A stretch of DNA of 64,000 nucleotides from Orientallactaga sibirica (GCA_036365145.1 JAEOAD010000988.1:95546-159545), one strand, 5' to 3'. Counted from the first letter of the stretch, positions 50,761-61,400 are shown. Notes: generated from the letters alone by a model not told the origin. A program made the numbers and translations.

Positions 50761-51820
50761 AGGATAAGCACTGACAGTTACTCCAATTTAGCTCCAAATA
50801 AGAGTAAAACTGCTTTGCCTTCTGGAGAGAGAGTGCATGGAGGCCAGCAACACAAGGCTTGATGCGTATACAGAACATGAAGTGTTCTGACATTATTACT
50901 CCCTGCACACGGGGCTCAGCTGTGAGGGAGACCAAAGGTATGCACCAAGCACTGAAGGCAAGAAAGACAAGGGAATAGTCTCCTCCTCTCCTTAGTCCTG
51001 GGCAATGTCCTGTAAAAGTATACACATCTCCATAGCACAGCCAAACTCTCATTGCTTCAACTTCTGCAGAGATGTGAGCAAATATTTATTCACCCCAAAT
51101 AAGATGCCAATGACAGACCAAAGAAATAATGCCATTTAAGTCCAGCCCAGTGAGTCAGTGAGTATACTGGGGTTATTTAAGGAATATGGATGAGAGGATA
51201 TTTACAGGCACATGCATGACTGGAAAGTACCTGCATCAGTAAAAATCCCACCTTCCATGGGTGACAACTCAGGAAAGCTGTATCCCTGGAGATGCTTGTG
51301 AAATGAAAGGGGGCTTGACCATTTGGAATGTCTCCTCTTCCCAGACATTGTTACTATTTATATAACCTTGTGGAGGGAGCTTGTGAAGCTTGTGAATTTA
51401 AGGGGCTTTCTGAGATTTTCAAGTTTTGTCCAGTTACTAAGCATGGTTTCTCTAACTTCCTGAGTATTACAGAGATTCCTGTATGGTGGGGAGGAGCGCT
51501 CTGAAATGCTGTTTTGGGGTACACATAGTCATTACACCCATGAATTTATAGCAGCTTAAATTTACTGCAAAGATTGAGTCTGTCAATACATCACCTTCAT
51601 GGGGGAAGGATACATGTGACTCCACACCTCTAGAGAAGCTCATTGCACCTAGTGATTGCTGAGAAAGGGGAGTCATGTTCATCAGTTGTGTACCTACTGA
51701 TAAGTTGCCCATCCTGTTAAATCACCATGCTCATGCAAGAAACCCTAATTTAACTCAGTGGGGTTAGAAAAAAGTAATAAAGAATATTGGCAATTCTTCT
51801 GAGGAGCGTCCCTAATGGAA
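50761..51820. other. Unassigned stretch
   Basis: About 1 kb of ordinary composition. Frames of 81-116 codons on the minus strand (51052-50702, 51712-51467) show no motif. No gene is claimed. Confidence 0.45.
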
Positions 51821-51821
51821 T

Positions 51822-51965
51822 GGCGCACACCTTTAATCCCAGCACTCGGGAGGCAGAGGTAGGAGGATTGCCGTGAGTTCGAGGCCACTCTGAGACTACA
51901 TAGTTAATTCCAGGTCAGCCTGGACCAGAGTGAGACCCTACCTCGAAAAAAAAAAAAAAAAAAAA
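51822..51965 (+). repeat. B1 SINE
   Basis: A 'ggcgcacacctttaatccc' start (left end slightly truncated) runs to 'accctacctcg' and a run of A. Confidence 0.88.
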
Positions 51966-51986
51966 CCATGTTGTTAATAATAATAA

Positions 51987-52148
51987 GAGCCAGGCGTGGT
52001 GGCGCACACCTTTAATCCCAGCACCCGGGAGGCAGAGGTGGAAGGATCGCCATGAGTTTGAGGCCACCCTGAGACTACATAGTGAATTCCAGGTCAGCCT
52101 GAGCTAGAGCGAGACCCTACCTTGAAAACACAAAACAAAACAGAAAAC
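51987..52148 (+). repeat. B1 SINE with perfect 21-bp target duplication
   Basis: It is flanked by identical 21-base copies at 51966-51986 and 52149-52169 (ccatgttgtt followed by TAA repeats). The body is near consensus, so this is one of the younger B1 insertions here. Confidence 0.93.
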
Positions 52149-52316
52149 CCATGTTGTTAATAATAATAATAAACTTTTTTAAAGGGAACAAAATTAAGAT
52201 GGGGAGTCATAGGAATGAAGAAGTGCATTAATGAGAGGTGGAAACTGGAAAGATGGTAGATTTTCTAGGAATAGCATCAAAATACATTATAAATATGTAT
52301 TAAAATATCAAAATGT

Positions 52317-52545
52317 GGGCTACAGGGATTGCCTAGTAGTTAAGGCACCTAGAAGTTAAGGCAAAGCCAAAGGATCCAGGTTCAATTCCCCAGGACCCAT
52401 GTAAGACAGATGCACAAGGTGGTGCATGCATCTGTAGTTCATTTGCATGGCTGGAAGCCCTGGTGTGCCCATTCTTACCCTCCATAGCTCTTCTCTCTCT
52501 GTGTTTTTCTCTATATCTCTCTCAAATAAATTATAAAATATTTAT
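52317..52545 (+). repeat. B2-like SINE with a short internal duplication
   Basis: The head contains 'agttaaggcacctag' followed at once by 'agttaaggcaaagcc', a small tandem duplication. The body and CT tail are typical. Confidence 0.85.
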
Positions 52546-52769
52546 ATGAAAAATATCAAAATGGAAAAAGTAGTAAAAAAACAGTTGAAGAAGAGGATGG
52601 TTGCATACAAGAAAATGAAAATTGTCCAAATGGCCAGAAGAGATGAGAACAGATGCCTGCAAAGAGAGGTGTGCTCAGAACTCACGGGCCTGTACAGTTT
52701 CCATGGAGTCCACTCAGGCTCTGCTGCCCTGGCCTTGCCCTCCATACACTCCTTGTTCTCTGTGTGGTT

Positions 52770-53095
52770 TTTCTTTGTTTGATTTTGAAATAGGGTCTCC
52801 TATAACACAGGCTGGGTCAAAGTAACCCGGTGTAGTGACACATACCTGTAAACTCAGTACCTGGCAGGTGGAGGCATGAGATAAAATGTGCCACCAAGCC
52901 ATGTTCACTACACTCACTCTAGATCACCTTATCCACACTTTCCACACTCTTTCCTTTGCCCCCTTTTTTCCTCCCCCTCTGCTTTCCTTTTTGCTCTTCT
53001 GTTTTGACGTAGGCTCTATGTAGTCCAGTCTGCCCTCAAACCTGGAAGCTCCTACCTCAGCCTCCCACTGGGGTCACCGGAGTGCACCAGGCCCA
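52770..53095 (-). repeat. B1 relics
   Basis: 'gaaatagggtctcctataac' (about 52783) and 'cctacctcagcctcccactg' (about 53050) are reverse-complement B1 pieces, both degraded. Between them is pyrimidine-rich sequence without a gene. Confidence 0.55.
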
Positions 53096-53104
53096 AAACT
53101 GTTT

Positions 53105-53680
53105 GTGGCAGCGCGCGTGCGCGCGTGCGTGCATGCGTGCCTGCGTGTGTGTGGTCTGTGTGGGTTTGGGCTCATGTTCCAGGGCGGTTCGCTGGAGCTG
53201 GATGTGGGCCCTGCCAGCCCTTTGCCTGGCTTTCTCAAAGCGCCTTCCAGGGAGCCTGTGACCCCTCCGCCCAGCGTGATCCTCCTACCTGCTGCCGATC
53301 ACTCTCACTCGCCCCCAGACTCGCCATGACCGCCTCCTCTGCCGTCCCACAAGATGGAGGCTCCGGAAAATGAACTCTGCTACTTCCTCCGCACTGCTCA
53401 CGCTGTCCTGCCTTTCAGTTTACAATCTGCTGAGCGGTTTCCCTGGCACACAGACACAACACCGCCACTGCCACCTTTTCTGCCCTACAGAGATGCTGGA
53501 GAGAGGCTCAGGAGAAAGAACTTCACTGATCCCACCATTTTAAAGTTTACAATTTCCCTAAGGATGCTCTGGGTGAGCCACAGCATTGTGATGTCACGGG
53601 CAGAATCATCTGCCTACAACACGGGGGAGGCCGGAGGCGCCCATCAGTCAGGAGGGGGGGCGGCTGGCAGAAGATGAGTG
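53105..53680 (-). promoter_or_regulatory. CpG-richer segment, candidate promoter or first exon
   Basis: It is denser in CG dinucleotides than any other non-repeat part of the window, starting with a CG/TG simple repeat (53108-53152). On the minus strand it has a YY1-like 'ccatcttg' (53350-53357), then 'gtcatggcgag' and a donor-like 'cag|gtagga' at 53289. The 13-codon frame between that ATG and donor ends in phase 0, as the KRAB-A exon needs. A caution: the donor lies in text resembling a B1 piece ('gtgatcctcctacct'). Plus-strand frames here match nothing I know. Confidence 0.3.
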
Positions 53681-53685
53681 GGCTG

Positions 53686-54332
53686 CAGCTGTACTGGAGC
53701 AGGGACCTTGCAGCTAATAGAGCTTGTGTGGCCCCAAAACACTCAAGAGAGCAGACGCAGGAGCTTCTGGGACCTGAGGTGCAGCTGTGTGTACTGACAG
53801 ACCACCAGCTTCCACCAACCCAAGGGCTAAGAATGTCATCAGATAGCATGTGAAGCCTATGGTGGAGATTTCGTTGCTTTGCTAAAACCTGCCAACCTGA
53901 TGGTCAACCAATGTATTTGAAAAGTGCCTGGATTTATGATTTGTTTATGTAACTATGAAAACCTTGTGAACACATTTGGACACATTGTTAACACATTTGG
54001 ACAGGGAATTTTGGGTAACCTTAATCTGTGTTCCTGGGCCATGGTCACTCATATTTGGCCCTGGACTAAACTATCTCTAATCCCCTTTGAGGTGAGAGCT
54101 GTGTCTTTTGCATGGACACGGGGGTGCAGCTGTGCTGAAGGAGGGACTTTGCAGCTCACACAGCTTGTGTCCCACCCCACACATACCCAGAGAGCAGATG
54201 CAGGGGCTCCTAGTACCTATGGTTCAGCTAAAATAAAGCAGCAGCTTTGCAGGCTCACAGAGTTTGTCCCTCCCCACACACGTATACAAGCTTACCCAGA
54301 GAACAGGTGCTGGACTCCTGGGGCCTGAGGAG
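53686..54332 (+). repeat. Three diverged copies of an about 100-bp repeat
   Basis: Copies at about 53686-53795, 54124-54232 and 54236-54332 share 'gcagct-tg', 'cttgtgt', 'agagagcag-tgcaggagct' and 'cctgagg'. The last two are adjacent. The family is not recognised and no gene is seen. Confidence 0.5.
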
Positions 54333-54431
54333 GCCTGGTGTGATGGTGAGACTCCTGGGGCCAGAAGATCCCATAAGGCCCACTGTATGTGCCTGAAACA
54401 TTATGGTCAGTCCATGGGGATTGACACTGCC

Positions 54432-54775
54432 CCTTCCTTCCTTCCTTCCTTCCTTCCTTCCTTCCTTCCTTCCTTCCTTTGTTCTATTCTTCTCCCTTAA
54501 CCCCTCTTCTTTCCCATTCTTTCTTCTCTCCCTTAGTCATGCCAACCTTTCTTTCTCCTTGTTTCCATTCTTCCCCTCATTTTCCTGCTCTTTTCTCACC
54601 CTTTCATCCTGCCACTTAACACCCTTTCCCCTCGTTTTCTCCCTTTCTTCCTATTCTTCTCCTCCCTTTCCCTCTCTTTTCCCTCATTCCTTCCTTTCTT
54701 CTCTTCCCTTTCCCCTCCTCTTCTGCCTTCCTTTCCTCTTTTCTTCCCTTCCTACCTTTACCTTTGGCCTACTAG
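54432..54775 (+). repeat. (TTCC)n and pyrimidine-rich tract
   Basis: A clean TTCC run (54434-54478) passes into about 300 bases that are nearly all C and T. A long plus frame through it is low complexity. Confidence 0.93.
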
Positions 54776-54908
54776 GCGCTCAGAGGCCTGGTGAGGACTG
54801 CATCTCATGTTTCCCTTGTGCAGTCAGGATTAAAATATCGCCTTCCACCCTTGCAAAGTTCTGGCACAAAAAAAGAAAGAGATAGATATGAGAAGCTGGG
54901 ATGGAAAA

Positions 54909-54931
54909 GTGTGTGTGTGTGTGTGTGTGTT
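54909..54931 (+). repeat. (GT)n microsatellite
   Basis: A short uninterrupted GT run. Confidence 0.9.
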
Positions 54932-54934
54932 TGC

Positions 54935-56285
54935 ACGTGCACATGCTAGGAGTGATGAGATGGAAAGCAGCCCCAAGAACAGGTAAAATATCTCACAAAC
55001 AGAAGTGATTATTTTTTATTAATCAGTGTAGAATGCATATATAATTACATTATATATAGTCACAAGAGATGAACCCCACAGGGAAGATCCTATCTTTATG
55101 ATGTCTGAAGGGATTTATAAATAGTATAGAAGCTTTACAGCATCCTAGTGGCATGGCCTTGGCTGCTCTGTCAGCCCCCTTTCAAAGGAATAGCAGAGAC
55201 AAAGCACTCAGTAAAGGTTAATTACAAGTAGCTGGGCTCTGCTGCTCCTACCAGGCCCAGGAGTCTGAGGGAAGTGAAGAGGAGAAAAAAGGAACTTGGA
55301 AGACCACACATGTGCTTGAGTGGAGAGGAGGAATTTGGGGAAAGCCACTACTGGGGAAACTAGACAGGGCTTGGCCAGGGAGGACATTGAAGGCTGGGAT
55401 AAGGGCACTGATCCCAGGTATTCCTCTCTGTGTGTTTAAGGCTGTGGGCTGGAATGATGGTTTCTAGGGAAAGGTCCCTAGTGGGCTCTGGAGACAACGC
55501 ACTTGGTGAATGCCCAGTGTAGGGAGGAAAGTGGCTCTTGGACACAGGGTATTTTGGAAGAAACATCTAGAAGCAGGAAGTCAGGCTAGTGACATGGGAG
55601 GCACAGCTTCATGTGTGGTGTAGTGAAACCAGGATTCTGAGCAGCTGATTACAAATTTGATGTGATCACAGCACAGAGCTAAGTCCAGGCAGACATGGGC
55701 ACAATGGATCTTATTCTCGAGGTCTCTAAACTTGGAGGCAGACATGTGGAGGAATGATGTGGGCCTGGGCAATGGCAGTGATGGGAAGTGGACTGGGATC
55801 CAGAAAGACTTCTTGGAGAAGGTGTTAGGAGCAATAGTTAGAAGTAAAGTGGTGACTGTTAGAATAGTTAGAAGTAATGAGGAATATTAGAAGCAATAGT
55901 TAGAAGTAAATGGGGCACTCACTCAGCAACTTCAAGATCACCATGGCAACCAGAGACTGGATGCTCTGATAAGTTGCACTCACCCAGCAGTGACAACATC
56001 AACATGGCAACCCGGGGCCAAGGAAAGAGACTGACCAGGGCCCCAGGGGGTTAGGGATAGGACAACAAGGTACTTGAAAGAACAAAGGAAGAAAGGGACT
56101 TGGTTTAATTGACATGTGTGAAGAGTGAATAAGGTTTGGCAATTGAATTAACATAATCTGCCCCTTGACTACTGAGTTAAACCCTTGTGACAGGAGGGGG
56201 CCTGGGGAGCTGTGCAGATGACAAGGAGCATCATGAGTTTAAAGCCAGCCCGGGATATGTATATCAAGACCTGGTCCCAAAAAAT
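54935..56285. other. Unassigned stretch with a small tandem duplication at 55840-56014
   Basis: No gene is recognised. '(a)gttagaagtaa' recurs three times at 55838-55910. The words 'gcactcactcagcaa' and 'gcactcacccagcag' head two copies of about 38 bp, each ending 'catggcaacc' (55915-55951 and 55976-56012). Confidence 0.55.
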
Positions 56286-56289
56286 GTTC

Positions 56290-56505
56290 TTGGGGGCAAG
56301 GCTTATTAGGTAGTGTTTGCCTTGTAAGCCTAACTACCTGGGTTTGATCCCCAGAACCAATATAAAAGAGCCAGGCATAATGCTGCAGGCTTGTAATCTT
56401 AACTCTGGGGGGAGATATAGGAGAGTCCCTGGGGCTGAGTGGCTGTCCAGACTAACCTGTTTGGTGAGTTCCAGGCCAGTGGGAGACGCTATCTCAAAAA
56501 CTGCC
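56290..56505 (+). repeat. ID/B1-like composite SINE
   Basis: A tRNA-like head 'cttgtaagcctaactacctg' with 'ggtttgatccccagaacc' is followed by a B1-like body ('agccaggcataatgctgcag', '...gggagacgctatctcaaaaa'). A CA-rich stretch follows to about 56632. Confidence 0.65.
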
Positions 56506-56677
56506 AATGTTATTCCTGGTAATAACCCACAAAGTTGTCTTTTATCCCCACCACCCGTGTGCATGTATACTTATATACACACATGCACTGCACACACATG
56601 AACATACAAATACACATCCACACACACACATCAGTTTTTATTTTTAAATTTTTAAAATTTTGCAAGCAGAGAGAGTA

Positions 56678-57035
56678 TGTGGTAATTTGAATAGATCATC
56701 CCCAAGACATTCAGTGTTTTATTAGTTTGTAATTTGCATCTGCAGCCACCTGGCTGGAGGCAGTATCACTGGGAAGATCTTAAGGTGTGGTGGTGGTGGG
56801 TGAAATTTCAATCTAAAGATATGCAAGGTGTGCCTTAGCTGCAGTTCCTGAGGTGTGCTGTGCTGTGTGGCTTTTGGCTTGTGGCTTTGCTCTCTGTTTG
56901 GTCCTGTGAAGGCAGGCCAGCTTCTTTTGTCATTATGGAACTTCCCCTGGATCTGTAAGCTTCAATAAATCCCTTCCTCCATAACTGTGCCTGGTCTGAA
57001 GGTTCATCTCAGCAAACCTGAACCTGTCTGATACA
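56678..57035 (+). mobile_element. MaLR solo LTR
   Basis: This 358-bp TGTGG...ATACA unit closely matches the LTR at 62377-62764 along its length, with the polyadenylation signal in 'cttcaataaatccc' near its end. Confidence 0.88.
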
Positions 57036-57130
57036 GAGAGGTAGAGAGAAGAGAAACAGACAGACAAGCTAGGCACTCCAGGGCCCTCATCCACTAAAAA
57101 TGAACTACAGACACATGTGTCACTTTGTAC

Positions 57131-57692
57131 TGTAATGACTAGTTCACAGTGCCCCCAGTGACCACCAAGGAAGACCAAACATGTATGCAAACGCAAAGAG
57201 CTTTACTCGGGCTTAAGCTCAGTCTCTTGCCTTCACCAACGCAGTGGATCTATGCAAGAGCCCGGAAAATCAGAATGGTGGGCTTTTTATTGAGGTTTGA
57301 GCAAGGGGGAGGGGACCATCACCTATGCAACTACATGATTGGCTAATTTGAACATTAACTGTACTTGGGGTTCTTGATTGGTCTTAGGATTTTGGTGGGC
57401 TAGGTCTAGGGGAATTTCAAGCTTAATTGGCTTAGCAAACGGCGGTTACATTTGAACAGGTTGGCGTGCACAGTTACATTCATTTGGTTGGTTGACATTT
57501 ACAAAACTCTGAGATGGTGGATCTTATTGGGCCATCCAGCCCAGGACCGCAAGAATGTTGAGTCATGCTCACACAGCAAGTTTATGGTTTTTCCTGGTAC
57601 TGCTTGTTCTTCCCTTGATTCTGGGAACTCGCCCCTGTGGCCTACAGAGGGACTGAGGCCTGTCATGGTGCTACTCTGGCCTGGGTCTTTCA
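57131..57692 (-). mobile_element. Class I ERV solo LTR with 4-bp target duplication
   Basis: It is flanked by 'gtac' at 57127-57130 and 57693-57696, the 4-bp duplication size of gammaretroviruses. On the minus strand it begins 'tgaaagaccca', as murine-leukemia-type LTRs do, carries AATAAA at 57286-57291, and ends '...ctagtcattaca'. It lies in the body of a SINE, and the paralogous copy near 83-100 lacks it. No internal sequence remains, so it is a solo LTR left by recombination. Confidence 0.85.
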
Positions 57693-57780
57693 GTACATCT
57701 GGCTTTAGGTGAGTGTGAGGAATCAAACATGGGTTGTTAGGCTTTGCAGGCAAGCACCTTTGCCAGTAAGCCATTTTTCC

Positions 57781-58360
57781 AGCCTATCTACCACATTCTT
57801 AACAAAAAAGCATCCTTGGGTGACAGAAGCAGATTCTGGGAAAGAAATCTGGTTAAAGCAGGTTTAGAGTGAGTAGGAGACCCAGGAAGCCAAGAAGAGT
57901 CACCCTGAGATCCTGTCCATGGATGGATTTTGTAGAAGAAAAAACCCAAAGCTTATGCTGAGAATAGTGTGAAAACTTTTAGCAGCTGAACAGGCCAGAT
58001 TCCAGCTGAGCAGAGGATGGCAGGAGTAGGGACAAGAAACCCTCCCTAGGAGCCAACATCAGTAATGAGCCCATCTGGGCCACAGAGAAAAGTGGCCTGG
58101 GCAGGGATGAAATGACTGGATCTGCAGCAGGCAAACCCAGGCCTGCATGCTGGACACACTGCAGACTTCTGGCCTGGGTTGAGAAATGTCCTTATTATCC
58201 TGGCTTTGCTTTGATGCTTTGAGACTTGAATCCTGGCTCTGGTTCTATCTGAACTCTTGACAAAGTGGCAGCTGGTCCCCTACAGTTATCAAGCAAAACT
58301 TGGAAGAGAGCAGAAGTTGAAGCCTGCCCCAGTGTCTTCTCAATGTTCAATCAGATTCAG
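57781..58360. repeat. Segmental duplication copy B (partner 165-775)
   Basis: It aligns with copy A by eye at roughly 80-85 percent. It continues rightward toward a myosin light chain pseudogene, while copy A does not. Confidence 0.75.
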
Positions 58361-58430
58361 AAACAGGGGTTTAAAGAGATTGAGAGGGCCTTTGAGGGTA
58401 TTAACAGAACACATGAAATTATTCAAGGAG

Positions 58431-58640
58431 GGCTGAAGAGATAGTTCAGCAGGTAAGGTGCTTGCTTGCAAAGCCTGAGACCTGGATTTAATTCCTCACT
58501 GTCAACATGAAGCCATATGCACAAAGTGCCGTGTGCATCTGGAGTTTGTTCACAGTGGCAAGAAACCCTCATGCATCCTGCTACCCCCATTCTCACTCTC
58601 TCCCATTCAAATAAATGAATAAAAATATTTCTAAAAGAAA
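58431..58640 (+). repeat. B2-like SINE
   Basis: 'gctgaagagatagttcagc', 'tgcttgcaaagcctgagac', then the body and 'aaataaatgaataaaa'. Confidence 0.88.
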
Positions 58641-59025
58641 ATTATTCAAGGAGACCTCAGTGGCTGCACATGCTGTCATCATTCTCCATGGCTGTCATGG
58701 CATGTCACCTTGCCTGGAGATGTCACTTGCTGCCCCCTTTACATATTGCTGAGTGTTTGTTGTGTAACCTCAAGCAAGGCCTTTCCCTCTCTGAGCCTCA
58801 GCTTCCCTCTTAGGGTTGGTGTAGTCTTGAAATGAGGGGCTGAGTATGGAGCCTTCCCACATGCTGAATTACAGTAAGCACTCAGAGAGAGTGGATCCCA
58901 GAGCTCAGGGAAGGAGGAGTCTGAACTGAGGTTCTTTTGGCAGCAGATGTCAGGTGAGCACTCTTGGTGAAGTGTGTGTGGCCATCTGGACTCGGTAGGC
59001 TGCTCAGGGCTCATGTCTCTGTCAG
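58641..59025. other. Stretch upstream of the myosin light chain pseudo-exons
   Basis: No further exon was recognised. It ends in an acceptor-like 'tgtctctgtcag'. Confidence 0.4.
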
Positions 59026-59328
59026 GACTTCACCATCATGGAGCACAATCAGGATGGCTTCATTGACAAGGAGGACATGAGGAAAAGCTGAGGGGAGGTG
59101 TTGCAGGCTACCAATAAGCAATAGGAGACTGGGGAAATACCAAGGTAAGGGCACTGATTGATGGGCTTGTGAGCTTAGTGTTCTTCTGTGCCCATCATGC
59201 TCCTGCTCCACCTCCCTCCTCCAGGTTGCACCAATGTCAAAAATGAGGAGTTGGATGCCGTAGTGAAGAGGACCAAGGGCGCATCAACTTCACAATCTAC
59301 CTGACCATGTTTATGGACAAACTTTAGG
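59026..59328 (+). pseudogene. Myosin regulatory light chain pseudogene, two exons with intron kept
   Basis: The first pseudo-exon (59026 to about 59097) reads DFTIMEHNQDGFIDKEDMR, the first EF-hand of MYL2/MYLPF/MYL10-type regulatory light chains, then hits a stop. The second (59225-59328) starts after 'ctccctcctccag', reads NVKNEELDA, loses frame at 'aagggcgcatc', and regains INFTIYLTMF before a stop and a 'g|gtgagg' donor. Splice borders fall at the family's exon borders. A duplicated genomic piece is therefore more likely than a retrocopy. Regulatory light chains bind the myosin neck; this copy is broken. Confidence 0.8.
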
Positions 59329-59529
59329 GTGAGGCACTAGGGATAGGTAGTAGACATGTATCCCTATGGGGGCCTGATGTTAACATAGCCACAGTTGAGA
59401 ACCTGGTGTGCCTCTCCCCAAGCACCATCCCCTGGAAGCACACACCATCCCAGGCCCTGCATCAGTTTCCACCTAGGCTCATTACCCACAATCAAGACAG
59501 CAACTTCCACTTCCTTCCTATTACAACCC
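59329..59529. other. Short unassigned stretch
   Basis: I looked for the next light chain exon here and did not recognise it. Confidence 0.4.
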
Positions 59530-59662
59530 CCTACTTTTTTGCCTAGCCCAGGCTGACCTAGAACTCACATGTAGTCTCAGGCAGGCCTTGAAATCACAGT
59601 GATGCTCCTACCTCAGCCTCCTGAGTGCTGGGATTAAAGCATGCACCACCACACTCAGCTTA
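59530..59662 (-). repeat. B1 SINE
   Basis: 'gcccaggctgacctagaac' and 'gagtgctgggattaaagc' on the plus strand are reverse-complement B1. Confidence 0.85.
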
Positions 59663-59854
59663 TTTCCCTCATCTACCTGCCTCTTTTGCCTCTCTGCTCC
59701 CTGTTGATGTTGAGTGACAGGCAGAGAAGTGCAATGGGGGAAAGCGGTTCTAAAAACCACTGTGGCTGACTGAGCCCATTGCCAAACAAGTTACCTTGTC
59801 CAATTCTATAGTCAGTATAGTCCCAGTGAAAGGATCAGAGAGCTGTGTCCAGAT

Positions 59855-60050
59855 AGGTCATGTTAGTTGTTCCAGGTGCCCTGAGAAAAGAATAACTGTA
59901 GGAGAAAAAGACAATGACATCAAAATTAAAGGGGGACTAGTGGAGAGGGGGGATATGAAGGAAAGCAGAGTTGTGAAGGAGAAAGTGGTGGAGGGGAGGG
60001 AAATATCTGGTTTATTGTCTGTAAGTACAGAAGTTGTCAATAATTAAAAA
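59855..60050 (+). mobile_element. LINE-1 3' end
   Basis: 'acaatgacatcaaaattaaa' followed by a G/A-rich block, 'gtctgtaagtacagaagttg' and poly-A matches the LINE tails at 6113-6260 (reverse) and 61040. Confidence 0.75.
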
Positions 60051-60051
60051 A

Positions 60052-60210
60052 AAAAAAAAGTCCAGGCATGGTGGCACATGCCTTTAATTACAGCACTTGG
60101 GAGGCAGAGGTAGGAGGCTCACCATGAGTTTGAGGCCACCCTGAGAATACAGAGTGAATTCCAGATCAGCCTGGCTAGAGTGAGACCCTACCTTCAAAAA
60201 CAAAGAAAAA
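60052..60210 (+). repeat. B1 SINE
   Basis: 'tccaggcatggtggcacat' to 'gctagagtgagaccctacc'. Confidence 0.88.
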
Positions 60211-60284
60211 CCAAAAATTAAAAAAAGCCCCCCAAAAAGGTCACCCAAGAAAAGTCACAGAGTTACTTGGTTATGAAAATTCTT

Positions 60285-60358
60285 AGTGGACTAGGGATGT
60301 AGCTCAATGGTAAATCATTTGTGTAGCACATAGAAGGGTCTGGGCTTGATCTGGAGAA
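60285..60358 (+). repeat. ID-like SINE
   Basis: 'ggactagggatgtagctcaa' and 'ggtctgggcttgatctgg' fit a tRNA-Ala-derived ID head. Confidence 0.6.
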
Positions 60359-60484
60359 TGGAAAATATTGTTATTACAGTATATGCAACATATGCAAATT
60401 GAATAATTCTAGTGAGGGTGAAGCTTGTGAGTCATTCAGTTTCATGTTAATTAATAAACTTGGGAGGGAGAGATGAAAAAAAAA

Positions 60485-60645
60485 TTAAAGCCAGGTATGG
60501 TGGCACATGCCTTTAATCCCAGCACTCAGGAGGAAGAGGTAGAAGGATTGCAGTGAGTTCAAGGCCACCATGAGGCTACACAGTGAATTCCAGGTAAGCT
60601 TGGGCTACAGCAAAAGTCTACCTCAACAAACCAAAAAAAAAAGTT
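60485..60645 (+). repeat. B1 SINE
   Basis: 'aagccaggtatggtggcac' to 'gggctacagcaaaagtc', then an A-run. Confidence 0.87.
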
Positions 60646-60685
60646 TATACTCTCTCCCTGGGTTGTAGTACAATGGTAAAAAATA

Positions 60686-60898
60686 TCAGTTTCTGGGTTG
60701 GAGAGATGGTGCAGCAATGTAGGCACTTGCCTGTGAAGCCAAAGCACACAGTTCTGATTCCCCAGGACCAACATAAGCCAGATATACCAAGTGGGCCCAT
60801 GTGTGTGGCTGGATACCCTGGCATGCCCATTCTCTCTCTCTCCTTGCCTCTTTCCCTCTCTCTCAAATAAATAAATAAAATTTAATATTAAAAAAATA
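60686..60898 (+). repeat. B2-like SINE
   Basis: 'gggttggagagatggtgca' through a CT tail to 'aaataaataaataaaa'. Confidence 0.87.
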
Positions 60899-60900
60899 AC

Positions 60901-61010
60901 TGGGCTGGAGGGATGGCTTAGCAGTTAAGGTGTTTTCCTGCAAAGCCAAAGGACCCAGGTTTGCTTCCCCAGGACCCACATTAGCCAGATGCACAAGGGG
61001 GCGTCACAGT
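60901..61010 (+). repeat. B2-like SINE, 3'-truncated
   Basis: 'gggctggagggatggctta' through 'gcacaagggggcgtcac' (CTCF-core-like word at about 60991-61004). It then runs directly into a LINE tail. Confidence 0.82.
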
Positions 61011-61200
61011 GCCTAACACTACCTACACAAGACCATCATAATATGAGGAAAAGATGACATCAAAACAAAAGATACTGATTGAGAGGGGGAAAGGGTATGA
61101 TAGAGATTGGAGTTGCAAAAGGAAAGTGGGAGGAAGGAGGGAAAAACTATGGTTTATTAGCTATAACTAAGGAAGTTGTCAACAAAAAAGTGTCAATATG
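61011..61200 (+). mobile_element. LINE-1 3' end
   Basis: 'aaaagatgacatcaaaac' plus a G/A-rich block and 'aaggaagttgtcaacaa' match the other LINE tails. Confidence 0.72.
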
Positions 61201-61246
61201 AAAAAAACTAAAACAAACATCAACATTTATAAAATAATACATTCTA

Positions 61247-61400
61247 TTGGGCATGATGGCTCATTCCTTTAATCCCAGCACTCCAGAGGCTGAGGAAGGA
61301 GGATCACTGTGAGTCTGAGGTGAGCCTGAGACTATACAGTGAATTCCTGGTTAGCCCAGGCTACAGCAAGACATTACCATATAAAATACAAAACTTAAAG
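61247..61400 (+). repeat. B1 SINE, diverged
   Basis: 'gggcatgatggctcattcc' and '...aggctacagcaagacatt'. Confidence 0.8.

Larger units (their letters stand above)
56635..57780 (-). repeat. B2-like SINE interrupted by two LTRs
   Basis: Pieces at about 56635-56677, 57036-57130 and 57697-57780 together make one minus-strand SINE (GA-rich tail, 'gaactacagacacatgtgtc', head '...gtaagccatttttccagcc'). A MaLR LTR sits in the tail and a class I LTR in the body. The paralog at 47-164 has the same body uninterrupted. Confidence 0.85.

Noticed and set aside
54403..54885. 160-codon plus frame
   Set aside because: It is a translation of the TTCC repeat and pyrimidine tract.
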